Shown piece after piece: positions 19,134 to 32,389 of a stretch of 64,000 nucleotides of DNA. A model generated the notes under the pieces. The model worked only from the letters and a program-made list of their open reading frames with translations, was not told where the DNA came from and made no database searches. Source of the stretch: Plumapathes pennacea (Eukaryota > Cnidaria > Anthozoa > Antipatharia > Myriopathidae); assembly GCA_964036295.1 (NCBI GenBank), contig OZ038464.1:22394008-22458007 (forward strand), given 5' to 3'. Numbering within the stretch: the first letter of the stretch is position 1; each line of letters opens with the position of its first letter. The translations under genes were made by a program, and so were the position numbers.

Positions 19134-20936
19134 AGAACCTTGGAATCGAAATCCGGACCGAGGCGTAACTCAAACTCTGCTGTCGAATTTTTTCGTTCCC
19201 CAGCCAGCCAATGCCAATTTTGTAAGAAAGGATACTTCCAGAATTCATAAGGTAACAATGTAGGTTTAGTTTAGATTTAGGTGGGTAATTTTAGAGGTAC
19301 GCATAATCTTTTTGAAAGGGGAGTGTCATTGTTGGTAGAGTTATTTCGATCAGACCTCCAAATATATATTTATATTAATAATTGTCGAGTTTTGGGCTTC
19401 GAATTTAAGCTTTTCACTGTCAAAGGCAAATTTGACTCAACCCAGGAAATTATCCAACCAGTGAAACTGTTAAATGAAACTGAAGGTGCAACCATTCAAA
19501 TTAAAGCTCTCAATGAGTTCAGATCTTAGTTGAACATAGTTCAATTTTTACATTTTGCGATAAATTTAGACAAGGAAGTTGGCAGTGAAAGGGTTGAAGA
19601 ATCGACGCATTTCTTCGATTCGTTAATACCTTGTTTTCTTGTTTTTGTATTTTATAATTGAAATCATTTTTTTGGGGCTATTTGTACGAGTTCCTCAGGA
19701 ACGGCCGACAAAGTTGAGTGTATTTTATATTCCAATGTGGTTGTTTTTGTTACTTCATTTCCAGCAAAAAAAATTTTTCATAAAATGTTTTTTTAATGTA
19801 CAACTATTTTTATTGTACAATTTATGTGTGGCCAATGAATGCAACTGAAGCTATTCGTAATAAGAATAATATTTATATCACGTTATGATTTGGTAACATC
19901 ACTTTTTAACAAACCTGATTTAAAAACGTTAGCTGAAGCAATTACTCCTGACCTGTCAAATGAAACCCAAAGGTGTGACCACTCAAATGAAAGCTCTCAA
20001 TGAGTGCATTCTAGTAACAGTATTCATTTACACGTGGCATGTAGGGGTTAAGTAACTGGATTTAGCTTCGGTTGTAGGGGGAGGGGGGAGGGGGGTGGGG
20101 TCGTTCGATTATTGAACTAACGTCCCAACAAACAGTCCGTGTAAGAAAGTATAGAAACGAAATATTTTCTCAGCATTTACGGCGGGGACGAATAATACCA
20201 CAAATTATATACGAGGAAAATATTCGCGTTGAGCATGTACTTGTCAGGGGGCTCGTTTCTTTGCAAATTAAGATTCAATCTGATTTGAATTTGAAGTTGG
20301 GCTCAGTGGGAGATAAATGTAAAGTGAAAAGTTTTATATGGATCAGCATAGATTATTTTGATGGTAATACGGAAATATTGTAAGGTAGTTTCGATTACAT
20401 CAATCTGTTTATAATAAATATTTTCTCAGGCTAACCTTTTGTGTCTGTTTTATATGAGAGACAGCCTGTTGAAATGCGTAGTTCTCTTGCTTTCCAAGGA
20501 TTAGATGTGTCGTCATGGGTACCATTATAAAAACCAATCAGGTGCAGTTAATTGCAGTACGTCACGCTCATTGATTTTTATCTTGTTGCCTTTGCAACTT
20601 CACACGTCATATTTGCTTTTCTTATTGTTCCCGCTGGAAGCTCGTAAAAAGAGCCCACGCTTAGTGTAAACAGTGTAAATTGCACCTGAAATTAGACAGC
20701 CAGCATCTTGGTGAGGTAGATGGTCTTGAATTCATTTCGAGTCTTCAACTCCTGGTGATTTTCTGTTGGTCGAACTAACGGGTGGGCCATTAAAGAGTTT
20801 TACAGAGGTGCTGGATTAACATTGCGAATATCAGATAACTTCGAACGGAAAACGAAACGAAATGGCAGAACGGTGGAATTAAAATCTGAGACGGCTGTAT
20901 CATCGTTGGCTTCGAAAAGTTCAAGCGCTTTACGTT
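19134..20936 (+). other. RPTP 3' flank / GPCR 5' flank
   Basis: No coding sequence recognised. It holds two diverged copies of the 89-bp repeat family (about 19450-19515 and 19945-20025), a G-rich run at 20077-20100, an AATAAA near 20413 that could serve a long RPTP 3' UTR, and AT-rich sequence upstream of the GPCR start. Confidence 0.5.
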
Positions 20937-23825
20937 ATGTCAAACGTGTCGCACACGTCATCTTTCCCCAGTCTTGGGGAGATCTCCATGGGTCTTCTGG
21001 TCTTAGAAGTTGGAGTTTTGCTCATCATGACTGTCCTTGGCGCGATAGGGAACGTTTGTCTGTGTGCGATGGTGTACAAGACCCGTCAGTTACAAACTGT
21101 CTCCAATTATCTCATCGTAAACCTGGCCATAACGGATCTACTTCGCATCTTCACCACAACGTCCGTGTCCGTTATCGTGATCGTGAAGCGCACTTGGATA
21201 TTCGGGGAGGTATTCTGCCGCGTCAACGGTTGCTACACTCTGGTTCTTCTGGTCGCTTCCTTGATGTCCGTGACTTTGATAAGTATAAACAGGTATTTCC
21301 TAATCGTGCGCCCGAACCAAAGTAAATCCGTATTCACCAAGAAGAGAACAGCACTGATGCTGATGATCTTGTGGAGTTTTGCAGCATTAAGTGGTGTGCC
21401 ACCCAATTTGGGTTGGGGCGAGTATGGTTTTTTCACTCCACGCGCGACCTGTTTTATCGCGGTTGGCAGTAGCTATTCGTACACCAGCGTGCTGGTTGTG
21501 GCCTTCATCGCGTTGCCGTTCTCCGTGATAATTTTCTGTTATTTGAAGGTGTACCTTGCCATTAAAAAGAGCAAACAGCGGGTGGTGGAGAACGGGTTGA
21601 GAAGTCTGGCCGCACCTGTAGCAAGCACAGTCACAAATGTTGAGAGCGTCGGAAAGGAGGTAAGCGTGAATGAAACGTGCATGCATTGACTACTGCCCAG
21701 AGGGACAGAGAGAGACACACACAGACAAAGACGCAGACAAAGCAGGAGGAGGCAGGCAGCACTGTAACCCGGGCATCGGTGAACACAACTTTTTGTCATG
21801 ACGAAAACATAGAGATTGCATAAAGAGAAGCAGAGAGACGAAACGAGACAAAATAAGAAAGATACGGGGAATCTTCTAAAGCGATTTCTTCAAAAATACC
21901 GGCTAAACTCCAGTAAAGGAAGCTTGACTGTCGAATTAGTAGAATTTTATAAAAAAGTACCCACTTAAATAGTAAATGTTAAAGCTCGAGTACAGATCGT
22001 GAAGCGATACGTTTTTTCCTCTCAAGTCAACGCGCTATTGTGACAATTAAGGAAAGCACCTCTCACAGTGTACACAGAATTTGGTGGGACGCAATTTTAA
22101 TTATCGCCCAATTTCAGTCCTTCCGCTTTCAAAAGCACATAAGCCATTAGACATATACTGCAGACGTTCACGCCATAAAGAAGTTCGAGTGTAATGTAAA
22201 CTCAATTGCAGATTTTGTTTGAGAAGTTTCATATTTTCATTTGCAGTGGGACTATATAGCAAATATTTAGTAGCTTCTTGAAAAATTCCCTGTACCAGAA
22301 AAAGCGACCAACAATGGCTTTCTATTATGGATTTTCTGTCAATTAATTCCTGTCATTTCCTTACGCGCGTGACAGCACACCAAATCCATCGGAAACGGCA
22401 CTGCATAGATGATGATGTTGATGACAAGATGTTTATGACATTTTGAAAATTGTACTTTTGTCGTTTATAGTAGCTAAACCGCTAGGAACGTGTTGCGTCT
22501 CCCTTGTTTGCTCTTTTCTCTTTTGTGAAGATTTGAAATCCGGTCGTTTGCTTCATCCTTAAATGTGTAAATGGGACTTAATTCAAAACTTAAAAATAGC
22601 AAAATAGCTTATCGTATTTCCGATTTTTGTCCCAGAACAATCCAGTAAAATCTGATAAAAACGAAGTTGGAACTAGTGTTTTAAATAATCTCCTCTATCA
22701 ATACAATCGAAGTGATTAGGAAAAATCAATTTCAATCTCGGTTTACATATTATCCGAGCTTGTCGACAGGGATGACGTTTATTTGTATCATCAATCATTC
22801 CCTGTCCGATTGAGGCTCAACTGACTCGATTACTGAGATACTGATTAACTGATGGTACATTCGACTCTTCAACCTGTATGAGGCTCCACAGCGGGCTATT
22901 TGGTCGGGTAATTCGTTTTAGAGAAAACGTCTACTGAGTTGTCTAACTTTTAATGAGCAGACTAGCAATCGCATTGTAAGTACAAAATACTCATTTTATG
23001 TTGCTCTCGTATGGACCCTTAGTTGTTAGAAGGGAAATTAAGCATTGCTTTTAACACCTGCAAATGATCATAATGGTAACCATGGCAACAATGATTGCTG
23101 TTCATATAAGTGGCCTGAGCTTTTGAGGGTCCCACTAAAACCTGTACAACTTATTTTTCAACTAATACCTTCAACTTTAAATTGTAATAAACTGTAAATT
23201 ACGTCGCGAAGGCGAAACTCAACTATTTTGGTTGCTTATTCAAACCTAGTCCGTGGAAAGCTTTCTATGTATAATTCCTGTTTAGGGCCCTCAATTGTTC
23301 GTCCGGATATGAATGTTGATGTTACTTGACCGCGAGAAGGTAGAAGGAGCAAAACGAGCAAGATATAACACAAGAAGTCAAAACTGATATTGTTATGTAT
23401 TATAAAAAAATATCAATGAAATAGCTGGAACATCAAATTATTCGTAGCCACGACGACATCTACATCTTCACAAGAACAAGATAAAAATACACATTTATTG
23501 TGCGTGATATCACATTTTAAAACTTTTATCAATATTACTGACTTTTTATTACCAGGTGAAAGTCGCCCAGACGGTTTTCTTGCTCGTCGCCGTCTACATT
23601 GTCACGTGGATTCCTATCATGGTTCTGCATTTCCTGCGCATGACTGGTATTCATAAGATCCCGGATCTGATAGACTTGACTGCTGCGTTTCTGGTCAGTG
23701 CGAGTTGCGTTACGAATCCCTGGATCTACGGCCTCCGCACTTCACAGTTCCGTGATCAGCTCCGGGAAATGTTTTGTATGAACATCCCAGGACATCACGA
23801 AGAAGACACACCAGCTGCTATATGA
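20937..23825 (+). CDS. Class A (rhodopsin-family) G protein-coupled receptor, two exons
   Basis: Exons 20937-21659 and 23556-23825 join in phase 0 (GAG|GTAAGC ... ACCAG|GTG) to give 330 aa with seven predicted helices. Landmarks: GN in TM1 (Asn39), LAITD in TM2 (Asp67), Cys94 at the top of TM3 with Cys172 in the second extracellular loop, NRY (118-120) in place of DRY, TWIP in TM6 and NPWIY in TM7. The intron falls in the third intracellular loop. The position matching the opsin retinal lysine is Ser, so it is not a functional opsin. The NRY motif is shared with melatonin-type receptors, but identity is too low to name a ligand by eye. N-terminal Asn3 may be glycosylated. An alternative start further upstream is not supported. 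Confidence 0.88.
21660..23555 (+). other. GPCR intron (about 1.9 kb)
   Basis: AT-rich sequence with a GT donor and AG acceptor. No gene or clear repeat seen. Confidence 0.6.
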
Positions 23826-23924
23826 ATTTACATAAAATAGAGACCAAGAGATGATGACGGCGACTCAATGATCAAACGCACTGTAGAAGGAGGGGATGCC
23901 ATACGAAATAGGCCCAGGAACGTT

Positions 23925-24185
23925 TGGAAATATAAGACAAGTTTATTGCAAAAACCCTCTTTACAAATCTCACCAAGGTTTCCAGGAAGTTTCAAGAGTT
24001 CTAATTTTTTGGTCCAATCAGCCATATTTAAGAAAGAAAAAAAGCATGGGCTAATTGTCATTTTTAGACTAATGTCAGAATCGCATGAAACTTTCAGGAA
24101 ACGTCCCTTTGAATATAACGACGGTCTTGATATACAATTATTAATATTTTTACAGAGTGGGTCGCGATAAATCAGAGCACATTTC
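23925..24185 (+). repeat. Divergent outlying satellite monomer in the GPCR 3' flank
   Basis: It has the satellite landmarks in order (ATTGCAAAAA, AGGTTTCC-GAAGTTTCAAGAG, TCGCATGAAACTTTCAGG, GTCGCGATAAATCAGAGCACA) with many changes. About 450 bases of non-satellite sequence separate it from the main array. It lies only ~100 bases after the GPCR stop and probably within its 3' UTR. Confidence 0.7.
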
Positions 24186-25299
24186 TCTTTTTGTTCTATT
24201 TTTTGCTAGATCCGCATCAAGAACTGAAGAAAAAAGGAAGACTATACTAGATTTCACTGATAGTGAATGGAATGCTGCCGACAGGTCCTGATGCAAGAAA
24301 TGCACCTACTCCAGTACATAATAATACTGTATTTTCTTCTTAGGACAGCTAGTAGAAAATAAAAATTGCGGAGAGTGACAAACAGACATCGTTGGCAGAA
24401 ACAATGCACAAGATGGTGGACAAACATGCGCTTTTTGTAGCTCTTTGGCCGTCTGTCACTCAAATTTCACATAAGAAAAATGTATGACATCATAAAAAGC
24501 AGTACTACTTATTAGGAGTGATAGCAACGAAAATTGTCCAGCTCCGAAGTTGTTATGAATCCCCAAACACGTCCAATGATCGAGAATCTGAGAATTCCCA
24601 ACTTACCTGCATTTTATGCTCCATGAGCACAGTGTTTCTATATTTCGAGCAAAGGACTCAAATTTAAGCTGATATCTCGGCAACGGATGAAGATAAATAA
24701 AGCAAATGTATTGCAAAAGGTCTTATATGATAGTCCAAAGGAAGGTTTCCTGAAAGTTTCAAGAGTTTTCAATTTTTGACAAAAGCCCTGTGCTATAGCC
24801 TTAGCATTTTGTTAAAATCCGGTCATTTTTCGACCATGTCCGAATCGCATGAAACTTTCAGGAAACGTTCGTTGGATTATACCGAGAAAGTTTGCATAAT
24901 TTTTGTAAACTTTTAGCCCGCGCTTTGTGAGAAATTAGAGAAAAAATTAGAGCAAATCATGTACTAATTAATACATCACACCTTTCCAGCAAAGGACTCA
25001 AATTTAAGCTGATATATCTCGGCAACGGATGAAGATAAATAAAGCAAATCTATTGCAAAAAGTCTTATTATAGTCCAAGGACGTTTTCCTGAAAATTTCA
25101 ATAGTTTTCAATTTTTGACAAAAAACCCTGTGCTATATAGCCTTAGTATTTTGTCAAAATCCGGTCATTTTTCGACCATCTCAGAATCGCATGAAACTTT
25201 CAGGAAACATTCCTAGGACTATGCCGACGGAGTTTGCATAGTTTTTGGAAACTTTTAGCCCGCGCATCGTGAAAAATTACAGCAAATTACAGCAAATCA

Positions 25300-28200
25300 T
25301 GCACTAATTAATTCATCACACCTTTCGAGCAAAGGAGCGTAATTTAAGTTGCTATATCTCGGTAACGGATGAAGATATATAAAGCAAATGTATTGCAAAA
25401 AGTCTTCTTATAGTCCAAGGAAGGTTTCCTGAAAGTTTCAAGAGTTTTCAATTTTTTGACAGAATCGGCAAAAAACCCCTGTGCTATAGCCTTAGTATTT
25501 TGTCAAAATTCCAAGATTTTTCCACCGTCTCAGAATTGCATGAAACTTTCAGGAAACGTTCATAGGACTATCCCGACGGAGTTTGCATAGTTTTTGTAAA
25601 CTTTTAGCGCGCGTCGTGAGAAATTACAGCAAATTACAGCAGATAATGCACTAATTAATTCATCACACCTTTCGAGTTAAGCTGCTATATCTCGGTAACG
25701 GATGAAGATAGATGAGGAAAATGTACTGCAAAAAGTCTTCTATTAGTCCAAGGAAGGTTTCCTGAAAGTTTCAAGAGATTTCAATTTTAGGACAAAATCG
25801 GCAAAAAACCCTGTGCTATAGCCTTAGTATTTTGTCAAAATTCCAAGATTTTTCGACCATCTCAGAATCGCATGAAACTTTCAGGAAACATTCCTAGGAC
25901 TATGCCGACGGAGTTTGCATAGTTTTTGTAAACTTTTAGCGCGCGTGTCGTGAGAAATTAAAGCAAATTACAGCAAATCATGCACTAATTAATTCATCAC
26001 ACCTTTCGAGCAAAGGAGCGTAAATTAAGTTGCTATATCTCGGCAACGGATGAAGATAGATAAAGAAAATGTATTGGAAAAAGTCTTCTATTAGTCCAAG
26101 GAAGGTTTCCTGAAAGTTTCAATAATTTTCAATTTTTGGACAAAATCAGCAAAAAACCCTGTGCTATAGCCTTAGTATTTTGTCAAAATTCCAAGATTTT
26201 TCGACCATCTCAGAATTGCACGAAACTTTCAGGAAACGTTCATAGGACTATGCCAACGGCGTTTACATAGTTTTTGTAAACTTTTAGCGCGCGCGTCGTG
26301 AGAAATTACAGCAAATTACAGCAAATAATGCACTAATTAATTCATTACACCTTTTGAGTTAAGCTGCTATATCTCGGCAACGGAAGAAGATAGATGAGGA
26401 AAATGTATTGCAAAAAGTCTTCTTTTAGTCCAAGGAAGGTTTCCTGAAAGTTTCAAGAGTTTTCAATTTTTGGACAAAATCGGCAAAAAACCCTGTGCTA
26501 TAGCCTTAGTATTTTGTCAAAATTCCAAGATTTTTCGACCATCTCAGAATCGCATGAAACTTTCAGGAAACATTCCTAGGACTATGCCGACGGAGTTTGC
26601 ATAATTTTTGTAAACTTTTAGCGCGCGCGTCGTTAGAAATTACAGCAAATCATGCACTAATTAATTCATCACACCTTTCGAGCAAAGGAGCGTAATTTAA
26701 GTTGCTATATCTCGGCAACGGATGATGATAGATAAGGAAAATGTATTCAAGAAAGTCTTCTTTTAGTACAAGGAAGGTTTCCTGAAAGTTTCAAGAGATT
26801 TCAATTTTTGGACAAAATCGGCAAAAAACCCTGTGCTATAGCCTTAGTATTTTGTCAAAATTCCAAGATTTTTCGACCATCTCAGAATCGCATGAAACTT
26901 TCAGGAAACGTTCATAGGACTATTGCAACGGCTTTTGCATAGTTTTTGTAAACTTTTAGTCCGCGCGTCGTGAGAAATTACAGCAAATAATGCACTAATT
27001 AATTCATCTCACTTTTCGAGTTAAGCTGCTATATCTCGGCAACGGATGAAGATAGATAAGGAAAATGTATTGGAAAAAGTCTTCTTATAGTCCAAGGAAG
27101 GTTTCCTGAAAGTTTCAAGAGATTTCAATTTTTGGACAAAATCGGCAAAAAACCCTGTGCTATAGCCTTAGTATTTTGTCAAAATTCCAAGATTTTTCGA
27201 CCATCTCAGAATCGCATGAAACTTTCAGGAAACATTCCTAGGACTATGCTGACGGAGTTTGCATAGTTTTTGTAAACTTTTAGCGCGCACGTCGTTAGAA
27301 ATTACAGCAAATCATGCACTAATTAATTCATTACACCTTTCGAGCAAAGGAGCGTAATTTAAGTTGCTATATCTCGGCAACGGATGATGATAGATAAGGA
27401 AAATGTATTGCAAAAAGTCTTCTTATAGTCCAAGGAAGGTTTCCTGAAAGTTTCAAGAGTTTTCAATTTTTGGACAAATTCGGCAAAAAACCCTGTGCTA
27501 TAGCCTTAGTATTTTGTCAAAATTCCAAGATTTTTCGACCATCTCAGAATCGCATGAAACTTTCAGGAAACGTTCATAGGACTATTGCAACGGCTTTTGC
27601 ATAGTTTTTGTAAACTTTTAGTCCGCGCGTCGTGAGAAATTACAGCAAATTACAGCAAATAATGCACTAATTAATTCATCACACCTTTCGAGTCAAGCTG
27701 CTATATCTCGGCAACGGATGAAGATAGATAAGGAAAATGTATTGAATAAAGGCTTCTTTTAGTCCAAGGAAGGTTTCCTGAAAGTTTCAAGAGTTTTCAA
27801 TTTTTGGACAAAATCGGCAAGAAACCCTGTGCTATAGGCTTAGTATTTTGTCAAAATTCCAAGATTTTTCGACCATCTCAGAATCGCATGAAACTTTCAG
27901 GAAACATTCCTAGGACTATGCCGACGGAGTTTGCATAGTTTTTGTAAACTTTTAGCGCGCGCGTCGTTAGAATTTACAGCAAATCATTCACTAATTAATT
28001 CATCACACCTTTCGAGCAAAAGAACGTAATTTAAGTTGCTATATCTCGGCAACGGATGATGATAGATAAGGAAAATGTATTGCAGAAAGTCTTCTTTTAG
28101 TCCAAGGAAGGTTTCCTGAAAGTTTCAAGAGATTTCAATTTTTGGACAAAATCGGCAAAAAACCCTGTGCTATAGCCTTAGTATTTTGTCAAAATTCCAA

Positions 28201-28350
28201 GATTTTTCGACCATCTCAGAATCGCATGAAACTTTCAGGAAACGTTCATAGGACTATTGCAACGGCTTTTGCATAGTTTTTGTAAACTTTTAGTCCGCGC
28301 GTCGTGAGAAATTACAGCAAATAATGCACTAATTAATTCATCTCACTTTT
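25300..28350 (+). repeat. Dimeric higher-order zone of the satellite (period about 670 bp)
   Basis: Two monomer types alternate. One has TTTCGAGCAAAGGAGCG and often CATTCCTAGGACTATGCCGACGG; the other has TTTCGAGTTAAGCTG (or GTCAAGCTG) and CGTTCATAGGACTATTGCAACGG. The first-type marker occurs near 25321, 26002, 26674, 27336 and 28008, spaced 662-681 bp. Confidence 0.85.
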
Positions 28351-31300
28351 CGAGTTAAGCTGCTATATCTCGGCAACGGATGAAGATAGATAAGGAAAAT
28401 GTATTACTAAAAGTCTTCTTATAGTCCAAGGAAGGTTTCCTGAAAGTTTCAAGAGATTTCAATTTTTGGACAAAATCGGCAAAAAACCCTGTGCTATAGC
28501 CTTAGTATTTTGTCAAAATTCCAAGATTTTTCGACCATCTCAGAATCGCATGAAACTTTCAGGAAACGTTCATAGGACTATTGCAACGGCTTTTGCATAG
28601 TTTTTGTAAACTTTTAGCGCGCGCGTCGTGAAAAATTACAGCAAATTACAGCAAATAATGCACTAATTAATTCATCACACCTTTCGAGTCAAGCTGCTAT
28701 ATCTCGGCAACGGATGAAGATAAATAAGGAAAATGTATTGGAAAAAGTCTTCTTATAGTCCAAGGAAGGTTTCCTGAAAGTTTCAAGAGATTTCAATTTT
28801 TGGACAAAATCGGCAAAAAACCCTGTGCTATAGCCTTAGTATTTTGTCAAAATTCCAAGATTTTTCGACCATCTCAGAATCGCATGAAACTTTCAGGAAA
28901 CGTTCATAGGACTATTGCAACGGCTTTTGCATAGTTTTTGTAAACTTTTAGTCCGCGCGTCGTGAGAAATTACAGCAAATAATGCACTAATTAATTCATC
29001 ACACCTTTCGAGTCAAGCTGCTATATCTCGGCAACGGATGAAGATAGATAAGGAAAAGGTATTACTAAAAGTCTTCTTATAGTCCAAGGAAGGTTTCCTG
29101 AAAGTTTCAAGAGATTTCAATTTTTGGACAAAATCGGCAAAAAACCCTGTGCTATAGCCTTAGTATTTGTCAAAATTCCAAGATTTTTCGACCATCTCAG
29201 AATCGCATGAAACTTTCAGGAAACGTTCATAGGACTATTGCAACGGCTTTTGCATAGTTTTTGTAAACTTTTAGCGCGCGCGTCGTGAGAAATTACAGCA
29301 AATTACAGCAAATAATGCACTAATTAATTCATCACACCTTTCGAGTTAAGCTGCTATATCTCGGCAACGGATGAAGATAGATAAGGAAAATGTATTACTA
29401 AAAGTCTTCTTATAGTCCAAGGAAGGTTTCCTGAAAGTTTCAAGAGATTTCAATTTTTGGACAAAATCGGCAAAAAACCCTGTGCTATAGGCTTAGTATT
29501 TTGTCAAAATTCCAAGATTTTTCGACCATCTCAGAATCGCATGAAACTTTCAGGAAACATTCCTAGGACTATTGCAACGGCTTTTGCATAGTTTTTGTAA
29601 ACTTTTAGTCCGCGCGTCGTGAGAAATTACAGCAAATTACAGCAAATAATGCACTAATTAATTCATCACACCTTTCGAGTCAAGCTGCTATATCTCGGCA
29701 ACGGATGAAGATAGATAAGGAAAATGTATTACTAAAAGTCTTCTTATAGTCCAAGGAAGGTTTCCTGAAAGTTTCAAGAGATTTCAATTTTTGGACAAAA
29801 TCGGCAAAAAACCCTGTGCTATAGCCTTAGTATTTTGTCAAAATTCCAAGATTTTTCGACCATCTCAGAATCGCATGAAACTTTCAGGAAACATTCCTAG
29901 GACTATTGCAACGGCTTTTGCATAGTTTTTGTAAACTTTTAGTCCGCGCGTCGTGAGAAATTACAGCAAATTACAGCAAATAATGCACTAATTAATTCAT
30001 CACACCTTTCGAGTCAAGCTGCTATATCTCGGCAACGGATGAAGATAGATAAGGAAAATGTATTGGAAAAAGTCTTCTTATAGTCCAAGGAAGGTTTCCT
30101 GAAAGTTTCAAGAGATTTCAATTTTTGGACAAAATCGGCAAAAAACCCTGTGCTATAGCCTTAGTATTTTGTCAAAATTCCAAGATTTTTCGACCATCTC
30201 AGAATCGCATGAAACTTTCAGGAAACGTTCATAGGACTATTGCAACGGCTTTTGCATAGTTTTTGTAAACTTTTAGCGCGCGCGTCGTGAGAAATTACAG
30301 CAAATTACAGCAAATAATGCACTAATTAATTCATCACACCTTTCAAGTTAAGCTGCTATATCTCGGCAACGGATGAAGATAGATAAGGAAAATGCATTGG
30401 AAAAAGTCTTCTTATAGTCCAAGGAAGGTTTCCTGAAAGTTTCAAGAGATTTCAATTTTTGGACAAAATCGGCAAAAATCCCTGTGCTATAGCCTTAGTA
30501 TTTTGTCAAAATTCCAAGATTTTTTGACCATCTCAGAATTGCATGAAACTTTCAGGAAACGTTCATAGGACTATGCCAACGGAGTTTGCATAGTTTTTGT
30601 AAACTTTTAGCCCGCGCGCCGTGAGAAATTAAAGCAAATTACAGCAAATAATGCACTAATTAATTCATCACACCTTTCGAGTTAAGCTGCTATATCTCGG
30701 TAACGGATGATGATAGATAAGGAAAATGTGTTGGAAAAAGTCTTCTTATAGTCCAAGGAAGGTTTCCTGAAAGTTTCAAGAGTTTTCAATTTTAGGACAA
30801 AATCGGCAAAAAAACTCTGTGCTATAGCCTTAGTATTTTGTCAAAATTCCAAGATTTTTCGACCATCTCAGAATCGCATGAAACTTTCAGGAAACATTCC
30901 TAGGACTATCCCGACGGAGTTTGCATAGTTTTTGTAAACTTTTAGCGCGCGCATCGGGAGAAATTACAGGAAATCATGCACTAATTAATTCATCACACCT
31001 TTCGAGCAAAGGAGCGTAATTTAAGTTGCTATATCTCGGCAACGGATGAAGATAGATAAAGCAAATGTATTGGAAAAAGTCTTCTTTTAGTCCAAGGAAG
31101 GTTTCCTGAAAGTTTCAATAGTTTTCAATTTTTCGACAGAATCCGCAAAAAACCCCGTGCTATAGCCTTAGTATTTTGTCAAAATTCCAAGATTTTTCGA
31201 CTATCTCAGAATTGCATGAAGCTTTCAGGAAACGTTCGTAGGACTATGCCAACGGAGTTTGCATAGTTTTTGTAAACTTTTAGCGCGCGCGTCGTGAGTA

Positions 31301-32389
31301 ATTACAGCAAATAATGCACTAATTAATTCATTACACCTTTCGAGTTAAGCTGCTATATATCGGTAACGGATGAAGATAGATGGGGAAAATGTATTGCAAA
31401 AAGTCTTCTTTTAGTCCTAGGAAGGTTTCCTGAAAGTTTCAAGAGTTTTCAATTTTTGGACAAAATCGGCAAAAAACCCTGTGCTATAGCCTTAGTATTT
31501 TGTCAAAATTCCAAGATTTTTCGACCATCTCAGAATCGCATGAAACTTTCAGGAAACATTCCTAGGACTATACTGACGGAGTTTGCATAGTTTTTGTAAA
31601 CTTTTAGCGCGCACGTCGTTAGAAATTACAGCAAATCATGCACTAATTAATTCATCACACCTTTCGAGCAAAGGAGCGTAATTTAAGTCGCTATATCTCG
31701 GCAACGGATGATGATAGATAAGGAAAATGTATTGCAGAAAGTCTTCTTTTAGTCCAAGGAAGGTTTCCTGAAAGTTTCAAGAGTTTTCAATTTTTGGACA
31801 AATTCGGCAAAAAACCCTGTGCTATAGCCTTAGTATTTTGTCAAAATTCCAAGATTTTTCGACCATCTCAGAATCGCATGAAACTTTCAGGAAACGTTCA
31901 TAGGACTATTGCAACGGCTTTTGCATAGTTTTTGTAAACTTTTAGTGCGCGCGTCGTGAGAAATTACAGCAAATTACAGCAAATAATGCACTAATTAATT
32001 CATCACACCTTTCGAGTCAAGCTGCTATATCTCGGCAACGGATGAAGATAGATAAGGAAAATGTATTGAAAAAAGTCTTCTTTTAGTCCAAGGAAGGTTT
32101 CCTGAAAGTTTCAAGAGATTTCAATTTTTGGACAAAATCGGCAAAAAACCCTGTGCTATAGCCTTAGTATTTTGTCAAAATTCCAAGATTTTTCGACCAT
32201 CTCAGAATCGCATGAAACTTTCAGGAAACGTTCATAGGACTATTGCAACGGCTTTTGCATAGTTTTTGTAAACTTTTAGCGCACGCGTCGTGAGAAATTA
32301 CAGCAAATTACAGCAAATAATGCACTAATTAATTCATCACACCTTTCGAGTCAAGCTGCTATATCTCGGCAACGGATGAAGATAGATAA

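Noticed and set aside
20937-23825. GPCR as an opsin
   Set aside because: Some loop features (GWGEYGF, SSYSY) recall opsins, but the residue at the retinal-lysine position in TM7 is Ser, so no chromophore attachment is possible.
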